Assembly (NCBI GenBank): GCA_030998015.1
Contig: JARWMV010000032.1
Location: 62,001-126,000 of the forward strand
Reading direction: 5' to 3'
DNA: 64,000 nucleotides
From: Ceratorhiza oryzae-sativae
Lineage: Eukaryota > Basidiomycota > Agaricomycetes > Cantharellales > Ceratobasidiaceae
Shown piece by piece: positions 1-10,366 of this stretch (its first letter is position 1; each line of letters begins with the position of its first letter). The notes below the pieces were generated by a model. It ran no database searches. It saw only the letters and a program-made list of their open reading frames with translations, and was not told the DNA's origin. Both the position numbers and the translations under genes were made by a program.

Positions 1-452
1 GTCTGGCTTGATACCAGAAATATCCAGACCCAGCAGGCCTCTAGGAAACTGGCCCACAAGAAGGTTGGACACTTCAAAGTAGCAGCACAGCACAGCACCC
101 AGCCTTCAAACTTGACCTACCCCTGACTATGAAAATACACCCAGTATTTTGTATATCCCTCTTGACCAAGTACAAGCATGACCTGTATGGACATCAAGCT
201 GCTCCACCACCCCCTGTGGTAACTCCTGAGGGAGAAGAAGAAGTTGAAGTTGAACAGATCATAAAATCAAGATATAACAAGAGGTCTGACATCTTTGAAT
301 ATTATGTTAAATGGCTTGGGTACAACAAACGCCAATGGTTAACATATGAGGAACTGGTGAATGCACCAGAAATTCTGGCCAACTATGTCAAGTCACCCCC
401 AAAGGCACCTCATGACCCCTGTGCCTTGAATGGGGGAAGTGTCACAAACTGA
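1..452 (+). pseudogene. Family B Ty3 pol, C-terminal end (GPY/F region and chromodomain), copy B4
   Basis: This is the last part of a Tf1-like chromovirus integrase that begins outside the window. Bases 1-100 read as the integrase tail that follows the catalytic core. The frame shifts near 103, and 129-452 then encodes the chromodomain, with VEQIIKSR and YYVKWLGY as recognisable chromodomain blocks. In this group the chromodomain is thought to steer integration to marked chromatin. The stop codon lies 13 bases inside the 3' LTR, as in the other B copies here. Compared with B1 (40415-43943) it carries one frameshift and many C-to-T changes, so it is a decayed copy. Confidence 0.85.
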
Positions 453-809
453 CATGCATATATTCTCTTTACAATATTTTCTTGATTTATTATATTTTAG
501 GAGATCATTTTCAAAACATACTTGCCTTTTATGGTATATCTGTATTATGTGACCCATGGAATGTTCCAGACCACTGACTGAGATGTATTTCAACTTTGAT
601 ATGAAATTCTGCAGCTCCACAACAGCTTCTATCCCCTATCCAATGGGACTCACTGTACAGACTTGTTTGTTAGGACGCAGCTCATGAGATGTATATGTAT
701 TGGGTAAAGTTTGCAGAGGACTCCTCAAGAACTTGACCTCTGTTGAATACAAGTTCTTTTATTCTCTTTATTTCTGTTTTGCTTGTCACCTGACTTGTCA
801 TCATCAACA
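440..809 (+). repeat. 3' LTR of B4
   Basis: TG...CA-bounded repeat of 370 bp matching the 377-bp LTRs of B1 throughout. It is preceded by a purine run (TGGGGGAAG) that serves as the polypurine tract. It ends directly against a C-family LTR at the bases CTGAG. Confidence 0.85.
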
Positions 810-1350
810 CTGAGCCTTGTCCTATTATTAGTTGCTTGCTTACTGATCACTGCCATTCATCTTTCTCATGCCACTATTATCAGTTACTTGCTGATTGATG
901 GATATACTATTATTAGTAACTGGCTGACTGATCACTGCCATTCATTCTTACTCATCCTGCATGTACACTTAGTCACTCCCTTGGTTAGAATAGTATAAAA
1001 GCAAGGAGAGCAAGCTGGTCTACCCCAGCTTGCTCTACCTTGTCAATTCCCCTCTAAAGCATCCAGTGTGAAGAACAGTCCCTAGCTGACTTATTAGCTT
1101 AAGTAATGCCTAGAAGGGTCTTGAGTCAAGACCACATTGCAAGCCCCAGCCCTAAGCATCTGACTTAGCCACTGTCCAAAGTCACTCATTCAGCAACAGG
1201 TGTCCATCAGCCATGAGACAGTAGACACACACAAGGCATCAAGCCAAGATGAGCCACACATCAGCAAGTAGTCAGGACATAGTCCAGACCTAGTACTGGC
1301 ACTAGCCACTTGAAAGCAAAGTCTGACAACCACTTTCAGAGGTTGTGACA
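810..1350 (+). repeat. 3' part of a family C LTR
   Basis: Matches the 3' portions of the C LTRs at 53794-54574 and 56069-57298, including the TATA region (AGTATAAAAGC), the AGCAAGCTGG/CCAGCTTGCT hairpin and the terminal GGTTGTGACA. The 5' part is missing because B4 is inserted at its left edge. Confidence 0.8.
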
Positions 1351-1718
1351 CTGTACTGCAGCCTGGTTGCAAACATCCACCTTGACTAGTATATGCAATG
1401 GTTGACTTGCTATGTCTGCTGATGATGGCTCATGGTCAGGTGCACACTACCACAGAACACCAGTTGCATCAGGGGTGCAAGACAGTGGAAAGTAATGAGA
1501 TTACACTACCAAGTGCACCATGGCTACACACTAGGGGCATACCCCTGGCCACCCTCTAGTCCACTGATCATATGTAGGTGAGTGCCAATCTAGTTCTGAG
1601 ATTCCTGTACTAATTTGTTTCTTTTAGGTGTCAAGATCCACCAGATATCCTGCTGTTGGCTCCCATCACTTGACTTGCAAATAGGTGTAATTGTTTCTGC
1701 ATTTCCATTTTCCATTTC
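1351..1718. other. Unassigned CpG-poor sequence
   Basis: 368 bp with no recognisable ORF, RNA gene or match to other repeats in the window. It is CpG-depleted like the repeats around it, so it is probably old transposon sequence. Confidence 0.4.
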
Positions 1719-2080
1719 TGTCATGAACTGACACACATATATCTATCCTATAATATTTTCTTGATTTATTACATTTTATGAGATCATTTTCAAAACATAC
1801 TTGCCTTATATGGTATATCTGTGTCATGTGGCTCAAAGGATGTTCTGGACTGATAACCAAGATGCATTCCAACTCTGATGTGAAATTCCACAGCTCTGCA
1901 GTTGCTTCTATCTCTTATTGATCATGACTCACCATATGGACTTGTTTGTTATGATGTGGCTTGTATCATGTATATAAACCAGGTCAAGTTTGCAGAGGAC
2001 TCCTCAAGAACTTGACCTCTCATCAAATACAAGTTCTTTTCTTACTATTTTCTTCATTGCCTGACTTGTCATCATTGACA
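1719..2080 (+). mobile_element. Solo LTR of family B
   Basis: A complete 362-bp B LTR (TG...CA) flanked by a perfect 5-bp duplication, ATTTC at 1714-1718 and 2081-2085. No internal sequence remains, so this is a solo LTR left by recombination between the two LTRs of a former element. Confidence 0.9.
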
Positions 2081-3566
2081 ATTTCTTTGCTGTTTGCTCT
2101 TTAAATGTTTACAAGACTGATGTTACAAGATTGATGTTGAGCCACCTGCATCTACTACCTTGATGTCTATTGAATATATAATTTTATGATATGTACAACC
2201 TGTGGACACACTGGGACTGAATGCTCCAAGCAAGCAATGAAATATCCAGAAGCAGAGCTGAAACATGACTCCCTGAAAGTCCTGTTGGATTGACTGGAGG
2301 TCCACCAGGTTTTGGGGATGTCCACCAAAAGGAATTTCTTTTGGCCAAAACTGGACTTTTTCTGCTTATATAACACAATCGGATGCCGAATGCCACCCTT
2401 CAGTTTGGATATTGGGTACATCCAAGGACAACCAACAGGATATTCCAGCCACGGGACTAAAATTCGATCCTGTGACTTGTTACAGTGCAAGCCTGAGGTG
2501 CTTGGTCGAATCTACAAGATATTCGGTAGCATTCCTCTGCCCGAGTCGGTCAAGAACACTATGGCGCTCTCAAGTGGGCGGGAGGGCAAGTTTATGCAAT
2601 CCTCGCTACAAGCTTTTTCGATTCCAAGCACCCTATTCCCCCAGCGACGTAGACGAATCATGTACTTACTCGAATGTACTGGAATTAATCGAGCCACGTA
2701 ACCGATTCCAGTGTATATGCGCAGTATATGGGCAGTCAGGAGAACGCCTGACTCACAGGTATTCGTAGGCATAAGTGACCCATTCTTACTTCAAACGCGC
2801 TGTTTTCTTTAACATGTTTTATTTATATCAATACACGCGTTAGTTTCTACAAGCGAAAAGTTCAGCTTAGATGTCCGAAGTTCGTAAACAACATGTTGAC
2901 ACGTATTCATGGGAGATCTCGGGCAAGAAAACGCCAGACGGGGTTTGCCCAGATACCACAGGGAATACATGGACTAGGTATCCGTGCTTTCTAGGGTTAT
3001 GACTGAGAAACGAAAGCTCGATGAGTGCGGTAATCTACTTGGCTCAATTGGTGATTGAAGAGTAGGGGATGGCGAAAGCTGTTTCGCCCTTGTAAATTTG
3101 TAATTGAACGTGAACAATAAAAAATCCTTAGTAATGGTAATGATGACTTTCATGACTTAGTGCTAACCGCATTGTCTCGAAGACAGGCTTCAACGAGGTC
3201 ACAACAAGCTCTTATGCGCAAGGAAATCCACTAGACATTCATCACACCTACTTCCCTGCCCTTGTGTGGTAAACGACCCTATAAAGATGCTGTTTGATTA
3301 CGCTACCAACTTCAGCTCACCTGAAAAGCAGTAAACAGAAGACGCAGAGCTTTATCGGAGCGAGACTATGGGCACGCAAGGATGGGCGCAAAGTTTCAAA
3401 TTAAACATAGTACATTGTTGTTACTCTTAATCCCGCTCAGCTACTTCGGGTGTTTAACCCCACTTTACTACCGCTATTAGCTCTCACTTGGATCACAAAT
3501 ACCATAGATATGTCCTACAATAAATAATGTCAGTATTAGTATGATTTATTCCGTGATTCTTATAAC
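2081..3566. other. Non-coding or unassigned; CpG-rich sequence begins here
   Basis: From about 2380 the sequence becomes normal in CpG content, in contrast to the CpG-poor repeats to its left. Overlapping ORFs of up to 129 codons (for example 2312-2701 and 2412-2768 on +) show no motif I recognise and do not resolve into a spliced gene. The right part would include the 3' untranslated region of the minus-strand gene at 3567-4158. Confidence 0.4.
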
Positions 3567-4158
3567 TCACGCCTCCCAGTAATCGTCTGCGGCCTTATTA
3601 CCGAAGTGAGCAAGCATGATGATCTGTTCAGCCGGACACATGGCTTACATAGTAAATATTTCCATGTGGAGATTTCCAGTGGGTGTCATCAATTTTGCGA
3701 TAATTCGTCCGGATAAATCTACCAATGCAACGGTTTTTGCGAAACTGAACTCGGTAACCATTCGCGTGGCTTCACGAAAACTCGCCTCAGTGACAGCACA
3801 TTTTTAGTCCAAGTCATACCATACCTACGAGGTCCTGGAGGGTGCCCAGCTTCCGTACCGGCGTTGATGAGTATGGCGCATTTACTCTGCGCCCTAAACT
3901 TGAGCAGACCCTGGACAGTTCCACATCGAATGCCCTCGTATGAGGTGCAGTCGGGACGGGTCCGGTCAGTACAACCAGAAATTGACGAGGCATAGATGCT
4001 GACGCCCTCCAGCTGATAGGAAAACTTAGAACAAAGCGGACGAGGCAGAGGTAAAGCCTTACCTCACTTTGAGCCTTGGCTTGTGACAACTTTGCTTTGG
4101 GAGGGTTACATGCCAGGGTCAACGTAACGGCAGCGAGGAGAAATAGCAGGAACTTCAT
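3567..4158 (-). CDS. Small secreted protein, four exons, M15-peptidase-like motif
   Basis: I build four exons on the minus strand: 4158-4063, 4012-3825, 3769-3649 and 3593-3567. The introns are 50, 55 and 55 nt, each GT...AG (donors GTAAGG, GTATGG, GTAAGC), and they keep the frame to a TGA stop, giving 143 residues. Residues 1-16 (MKFLLFLLAAVTLTLA) form a classic signal peptide, so the product is probably secreted. The mature part has six cysteines and the linked motifs GTEAGH (from about residue 84) and SHANGY (from 95), ending DDYWEA. From memory, this pair resembles a family of secreted fungal proteins related to the M15/hedgehog-type zinc peptidase fold, where SxHxxGxxxD supplies zinc ligands. 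Here the position expected to be Asp appears as Gln and the expected terminal His as Tyr, so the metal site may be lost. Intron positions are inferred from motif continuity. It is the only convincing host gene in the window. Confidence 0.72.
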
Positions 4159-7100
4159 TGGAGTGGAATAAGGGGAACTGTGGATAGGTGAGCTGCTTAC
4201 AGCAACTCTCGATTTATGTGTTCCCCTATTTGAGCGCCAAGAACACCTGATCGCCAGTATAGGTATGCCCGGGTTCAAGCCGGACTCTCTGGACACGCGC
4301 CTGTAACCCATGAGCGCCAAATTCAATAATTTCCAAGTCCGAATCGCACCCCATAGATCCGAACGTGATTAAACTGCTAACGCAATAAGGATTGCGCGCA
4401 TTGAGAAAAAATCCATACTGATGCAAACATCTTTCTATTGACACCGGGTGCCCTCAATTCTTCAAGATTTTGCCCAACTGAATGGTGGTGCTCTATTGAA
4501 ATTGTGTTAAAATCCTTAAAATCGTCGACAATTGAGGGCGCCCACCATCGTTCCAATGGTCGAGTGAAACGCGATTCTTGGTCATCTGCGCTACCAGCAG
4601 AATTTGTGTGGGGCTGGAATAGCATTAACATCTCCCGTGTGGCAAGCGAAAAACAAGCGATTAACGGTCTCGAGCTGTCCTAGAACACATCAGATTGAGT
4701 CCCTGTGGGTGGGCTGTGTATGAACTACGTTACGTGAATGACACTTGAGATGTGAACTGAATTTGTTTACTCAAGATTCATTTTTTGAACCGAGTTTTAG
4801 CGTATGGATACCCGGGAGAAATGCAACGTTCCGAGATAAAATCAGTTGTCCTCCGAGGTGGAAATTAAGGAAATGTCTTTTACTGAACCCCGTTTCCGTA
4901 TTGGGCGACGGAGAAGTCGGTTAGGGTTTATTATGCCATTCCGTACATACATATACCGTTGGACGGGTTTCAAGTGATCGATGAATGCAGCACATGCGTT
5001 TTTCGACTCTGTGAAGGCCTGTGTTTGACCGAGAAGCAAGCCTATCCCTTCAAGAACGTATCTCGTGAGATCAAAAGCAAACTTGGGCACAGGCGTATCT
5101 CTTCGGACTCATATCAGGGCATGCCAGGCTTGAGAAACAGACCCAGACTCTGGGCTTTGTCGATTGGCCTTCATTGCAGACCTACGGCGAAGCAGGCAAG
5201 ATGGTTATTCACATCGTGCTAAGGTGTTCGAAGCCTTCTGAGCTCAGGCAAAATGTGCTGAGCCCTAAGGGGGGAAAACTTCTTTATCACTCTTTCCTTT
5301 TCTCAACTTAGGTTGGTCATCCAGCGGTCCTTCAAAAATGTTCAGGGCCCCCATCGATTTCGTCGTTTGTGATACGATGGTGTATCTAGACACTTTTCAT
5401 TGTTACTGTTGAACAAGATCATGGGCCACCAATATGCCAGCGCATGTAGTTCTTACATATGAGTGTTTCCGATGTTCCCCACGTCTTATTAATTGTACAT
5501 GTGGAAAGAATGATGCATTACCCTTATGTACAAGCCCGGCTACCGCAATGTGGCTACGTGCCGCGCAGGCAGACACAAGCATCGGAAATCGCGTTCCAAC
5601 TGTTATTTTGGTGGTCAAAAATTCGCGTCGTACCGAGCAATAGCCGCTGAGACGTCAGATCCATGTTAGACAACGTCTCGCGGGTTCTGCACGCGGGGAA
5701 CTTATCGTGTACGAAGCGCTTGGCGCTTCGCTTATTATATGCGTCGTCTCGCTGCTCGGTCCGCTGAGCATAGCTTACGGTCCACTTCGGCGACCCATCG
5801 GCTCCAACGGGATCCCATGAACGGGGATTGTCATTTTATAGCGCTAAAGGATCCATATTCTGTGCCGGATATCCTTTTGGAGCTGGGATCTTGAATATGG
5901 ATACCTGAAGGGTGGGTGGTTTTCTCTCATACTTCCGCTAAAGCTATCACTCGCTTCTAGAGCGCATAGAAAAGGAGCCTGTATCACATTTCTCACACCC
6001 TCAGCCTGGTATTTCACCAGCGACATACATTCGCCAATCGCGCACCGGTCTTTAGCCTCCAAAGGAACCACCTCCAACCCTCGATTTTAAGAGCGGGTCA
6101 GACAACGCATGTGAACCCTTGGCCTCGCACGGAGGCCAACGATAAGGCGCACGCACACGCGCTCTCACATTGTTCTCAAAATGACCCCACCTACTCTGAA
6201 CTTGACGTATACATTGGAAAATCGAGTGGTAGCTATATCTCTACAAAACGAGCCCAGCGCCGCCCATAATGGGTTGTTGTCGGTGATCCCCGCAGTCGCA
6301 GTCTCGGCGACCAGCTACCAGGTTGGCCCAGCTACGGGGTTCCTGGTTCCCCAAGCACATTGCGTAGGCCATGAAATACAACCTAGTGTTCGACCCGGAG
6401 CAACCAGTTTGAGTACACAGATATCATAGTTCATTGCCTAAGTTCGCCCAAAACAAAATATGTAGAGATGAGACGACCAATACTGATCCGGGTGAGCGCT
6501 TCATGGGCGGTAGCACTGCTCACCTGTTTTGGATGCTTTCGATCTCTAGGCTTGAGTGAATTTAGAGACTTTTATTTCTATGGACTGAAGAGACGGATGC
6601 TGCCTGTAAGAATATTAAAGTTTCAATCCTTGTTCATACTCCAGAATGTAAACGTGTGACCCAAATTGTTGCTGATGCCTCGCGACTTATCTTCTAGCGC
6701 ACAGCGCAATCTCGTTTCACGCCCTTTTGAGAGTCTTAGACCAAAATCTTGCAGAAAAATCAGCTTCCTCGACATGCTCTAGTCAATACTGAAGACATAT
6801 GCCAAGGTCTGGTATCACAGGATTTGAGAATACGAGTTCAAAAAAAAAAATCGAAGCATTAGCCTCTCTGTATGACAAAAGCCTCCTAAAACCTCGGATG
6901 AAATAGAGTTAGTATTATTACTAGCTTCTACCCAAGTTTGTGGGTTATCCGGTGTACGATGTACGATATTAAAGGACGATATGTTGGTACGAATATATAG
7001 ACCGTTTTCAGTACGGTATTTGCTGGATTGCGTGTGTCACTTTTGATCAACTCTGGTACGTTCCATATGGGCTTACTCCCCGTGTAATTCATTCGGCTTG

Positions 7101-7600
7101 CGTTCAGGGTATTTAAGTATGATAACGACGATCTTTTTCGGTATGTAATGTAAATGCTTTTTAGCACGATTGCCACCAAATCTACCAACTTGGACTTGCG
7201 TTCTGGCTACCAGAAAGCGGAGGTTACGGGAAAGCCGGTCGGCCGTAAAGCAGTACGTTCAACACTGAAAAAAAATCATGTGGGTAATCAGCATGTGCTA
7301 ACAATTGGTATAATGTGGGTAAGTAGTACAAAACTGCCGCATATATTGTGCACAACCTATTTGGAGGCCAGTACATACAAGCAGATACAAAATCGTGTAT
7401 CAGGCCAGGTCATTTTAAGATAAACTCACAGATAATAGAGACTCAGCCAAGGGATAATACAGAAAGAGTCGTGTGGAGCAGGCAAGTCAGAATAATTCAA
7501 GCAAGCAATTGGGACTGAGAAAACTACGTATTGCTTGCACACCTTTGTTGTCACTGTCAGCATCAGCATTGGCATCGGTATTGGCATCAGCATCAGCATT
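4159..7600. other. Low-copy, CpG-retaining DNA with no gene I can support
   Basis: About 3.4 kb with near-normal CpG content and no match to any repeat family in the window. The first ~100 bp upstream of 4158 are probably the promoter of the secreted protein gene; ACATAAATC at 4209-4217 (read on minus) is a weak TATA-like candidate. Several ORFs of 60-90 codons occur (for example 4842-5090 minus, 6181-6429 plus, 6468-6659 plus with a hydrophobic N-terminus). None has a recognised motif and none could be extended through convincing introns. Confidence 0.4.
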
Positions 7601-7642
7601 GGCATTGGCATTGGCATTGGCATTGGCATTGGCATTGGCATT
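7601..7642. repeat. Hexanucleotide microsatellite (GGCATT)n
   Basis: Seven perfect tandem GGCATT copies, preceded from about 7556 by degenerate GGCATC/AGCATT units. Because 6 is a multiple of 3, the array makes artificial Ala-Leu, Asn-Ala and Trp-His repeat ORFs that should not be called genes. Confidence 0.95.
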
Positions 7643-7948
7643 GGCTGTTGAACGATCCCATACATATATCGAACTTACATCGATATTATACCGCCTTTTG
7701 TCTTTCTGCCTGATGTTTGATGTTCTATCCCCGTTTGTATCTCTTTTCTCCCGCATACACGCCGATGTACCACCTCGAATTATCCGTTGTTCTCTATATA
7801 AACGAATACACAAGTCGCATTATCGACAGCGATTTTTCCCCACTCTACTGCGTCAAGCTCAATCCACTTCTCTCGACTGCACTAAGTATTAATTGGAGCG
7901 CTTTTATTTCCAGCGTTTCAACAGGTTATGAGCCCCGGCTGTTATTGA

Positions 7949-8275
7949 GCTCACCGATTGCCCAACCTGTCCAACCCGCAGTTATCTACGCCTGCCCAGT
8001 TGCCGCGCTTGTCGCCTCTTGCATCGCCCACTTCATCAGATCGTCGCATACAAGATTTCCTCAACGCTACAGGCGTCACAGACGAATTCGCCGACTTCAC
8101 TCTTAATCCAGCACCTTATGACATCACACTACTGCCCTCACCATCCAACGCATCCACACTCGATACAGTCGAACTCGACCTACATGATCAGCTTTATTTG
8201 CTACAGCTCGGCACCACCGAATACCAATTCACTAGCAATCAACTTGCCCTATATGAAGAACTTTTGGAGGCACAT
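7949..8275 (+). other. Open frame interrupted by Tc1-B; hypothetical
   Basis: An open stretch of about 109 codons with no in-frame ATG near its start. A TATA-like CTATATAAAC lies upstream at 7794-7803, and a possible splice acceptor (CAACCCGCAG) precedes 7982. The frame runs into the TA target of the Tc1-B transposon at 8275-8276. No domain is recognised. Across the transposon, beyond 23493, the same frame stays open except for one TGA and meets the copia Gag ATG at 23628. The two flanks may therefore be one disrupted coding region, or this may be chance. Confidence 0.3.
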
Positions 8276-8276
8276 A

Positions 8277-8488
8277 CACTGCCACGCAAAATGATTGACC
8301 CACGTGACAGAAAATCGACGTCCTCGCTCTGCGCCCCTAACGATTACGATTCATGTACATACAAGAGCGCGAATACAATGTAGACTACTATAGAGTCCGA
8401 ACGCAAAAAGAAATAGAAAAATCGATAAGCGGAGTGTTGAGAAATAAATGAAAAAGGTTTGGGTCTGGGTCAATCATTTTGCATGATG
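8277..8488 (+). repeat. Left 212-bp inverted arm of Tc1-B
   Basis: Pairs with 23280-23491. The arm is itself bounded by short inverted repeats ending in TA, so it resembles a complete MITE. It keeps CpG where the right arm has TpG/CpA (for example ACGATTACGATTC against ACAATTGCAATTC). Confidence 0.85.
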
Positions 8489-8490
8489 TA

Positions 8491-8702
8491 CACTGCACAG
8501 CAAAATGATTGCAGCACGTGACAAAAATTCGATCATTCTCGACTCTGGAGACAGTTACTAGATTTCATGTAGATACATTCATGCGATTCAAAAGAGTGAT
8601 ACAATAGACGCGTAGTGCAAAAACAACGAGCGAAATCGATAAGTGGGATGGCGAGAAAAAAAGGAAACAAAGTTGGATTTGCTGCAATCATTTTGCGTGA
8701 TG
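8491..8702 (+). repeat. Left 212-bp arm of Tc1-A
   Basis: Begins CACTGCACAGCAAAATGATT and ends AATCATTTTGCGTGATG, so the arm has its own terminal inverted repeats and is followed by TA (8703-8704). It is almost the exact complement of 9867-10078. Confidence 0.9.
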
Positions 8703-8781
8703 TAAGCAGCCTCACCCGCTTACGGTTCTCCGCAACTGTCTGTTTCTTTTCTAGTGCCGATTCACTCAATTTTTTTACACT

Positions 8782-9804
8782 ATGGTGGCTGCTATATCAC
8801 CCTCAAAGCGTGCCAATATAATCTTCTTGAAGCAGAAGGGTCTGACTGACCATGCAGTGGCAAATCAGCTGGGTGGGGTACACGACACTACCGTTGGTCG
8901 AATCTGGTCAAGCTATCTTAGAGGCGACGATATCTTCACACCAAAGAAAAGCACTGGTCGTCCACCCAAACTAGATGAATCTGAGGGTCGTTGGGCTGCG
9001 TTGCTGATGTCTTGTGGCATTGTCAAGACTGCAGCTGACCTTAAACGCGACTTTTTCCCCAATGTGAGCACTGATACGCTCTGACAGCAGTTGCATGAGC
9101 ACGGTTTTCGCGTCTATCGTCGACGCAGGGTTCCATTCCTTAACCACAAGAAGCGTTGGAGGCGGCTGTGCTGGGGGCGGTTGCATTTGACATGGGACGA
9201 GGTAGACTGGTCCAAGGTCTGTTTTTCGGACAAGTCAAAGTTCCCTGTTTTTGGAGTTGGAGGGCCAGATATCTACTATAAGAAGGTTGGTGACCCAGTG
9301 AAACCAGAGCATATGAAACAGGTTGTCAAACATGGTGGAGGACATGTTATGGTTTGGGGGTATATTACACCAGACAGTGTTGGCCGATTGCACCTTATAG
9401 ACGGCATGCTCACGGCAATCAAATACACTGAAATACTTTCCAATGAATTCTTTCGCCCCCTCCTTAAATCCCACACTCATCCATCTTCAATAATATTCCA
9501 GCAAGACAATGATCCGAAACACACTGCTCGAGTGACCAAAAAGTGGCTCCTTGATTGTCAGCTCCGGGTCCTTCCCTGGCTGTCGAACAGCCCAGATATG
9601 AACCCAATCGAGCATGTTTGGTCTTATCTTGACGCTGCTGTTTGCGCTGAACAGCCCCAGCCAACAAATCATTGGGAACTCTGGGAGGCTCTGGAGCAGC
9701 AATGGTACAGGATTCCCTCTCAGTATATCTGTGGTCTTTACAAATCAATGCCTTGCCATATTGCAGCACTAGTAAAAGCGAAAGGTGGGCACATTAAGTA
9801 CTAA
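8782..9804 (+). pseudogene. Tc1 (DD34E-type) transposase with one in-frame TGA
   Basis: One frame runs from ATG 8782 to TAA 9804 (340 codons), interrupted only by TGA at 9082-9084. Residues 1-100 contain the helix-turn-helix DNA-binding region and a GRPPKL hook-like motif. After the stop the catalytic core shows FSDKSKF (first Asp), FQQDNDPKHTA (second Asp) and SPDMNPIEHVW (Glu), the usual DDE residues of Tc1 enzymes that cut and join at TA. The length is normal for the family. The stop fits a CGA-to-TGA change. I treat it as inactivated, although readthrough cannot be excluded. Confidence 0.9.
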
Positions 9805-9866
9805 GTGGCTTGTTCGAGTGTGAGTACCTTCATCTATTTTTTCTGGATGTTAAGACAGCTTGCTTA

Positions 9867-10078
9867 CATCACGCAAAATGATTGCAGCAAATCCAGCTTT
9901 GTTTCCTTTTTTTCTCGCCATCCCACTTATCGATTTCGCTCATTGTTTTTGCACTACGCGTCTATTGTATCACTCTTTTGAATCGCATGAATGTATCTAC
10001 ATGAAATCTAGTAACTGTCTCCAGAGTCGAGAATGATCGAATTTTTGTCATGTGCTGCAATCATTTTGCTGTGCAGTG
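9867..10078 (-). repeat. Right 212-bp arm of Tc1-A
   Basis: Inverted copy of 8491-8702, preceded by TA at 9865-9866 and followed by the TA target copy at 10079-10080. Confidence 0.9.
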
Positions 10079-10140
10079 TAAGCAAATAGTACTCCCCCTC
10101 CACCGGACACAGTAGAAAGACTCACTTTGTTCAATCTTTT

Positions 10141-10358
10141 CTAATAACTAGTATTCCCTCCCTTGGCCTTTACAACTGCAGCTACTCAGCAGGGCATTGA
10201 CCTATAGAGCTTTTGGATATAGCTTGGTGGTATCTTCTTCCACTCCCTCCTCAGCACCTTGGCCATTTCAGTGCAATTTGTGGGAAGGGGCAGTGTAGCA
10301 CGAACGGCAGCATCAAGGTACACCCACACGTGCTCTATTGGCTTCATATCTGGGCTGC
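10141..10358 (-). pseudogene. Tc1-B transposase, C-terminal fragment
   Basis: Reads SPDMKPIEHVWVYLDAAV near 10358 and runs to a TAG stop at 10141-10143, closely matching the C-terminus of the Tc1-A enzyme. There is one internal TGA. The upstream portion of the gene continues at 11817 across the hAT-like insertion. Confidence 0.85.
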
Positions 10359-10366
10359 TAGCAGGC

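Larger units (their letters stand above)
8491..10078 (+). mobile_element. Tc1/mariner element Tc1-A
   Basis: A complete 1588-bp element with TA duplications at 8489-8490 and 10079-10080 and nearly identical 212-bp inverted arms, one transposase frame between them. It sits exactly at the inner edge of the left arm of Tc1-B; taking it out restores the Tc1-B arm/body junction (GATG-TA-AGCAA). The arms retain CpG, so it is a comparatively recent insertion. The transposase has a single in-frame TGA. Confidence 0.9.

Noticed and set aside
2312..2768. Two overlapping + strand ORFs of 118-129 codons and a minus ORF
   Set aside because: No motifs, conflicting frames, and no supporting splice structure.
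4159..4444. Upstream extension of the secreted protein frame to 4326
   Set aside because: The added N-terminus hides the signal peptide; MKFLLFLL at 4158 is the natural start.
7473..7892. 139-aa + strand ORF and 108-aa minus ORF with Ala-Leu and Asn-Ala repeats
   Set aside because: Produced by the GGCATT microsatellite being open in several frames.
8277..8488. Independent MITE at 8277-8488
   Set aside because: Although MITE-like, it is better explained as the left arm of Tc1-B because a matching 212-bp arm lies at 23280-23491 and transposase pieces lie between.
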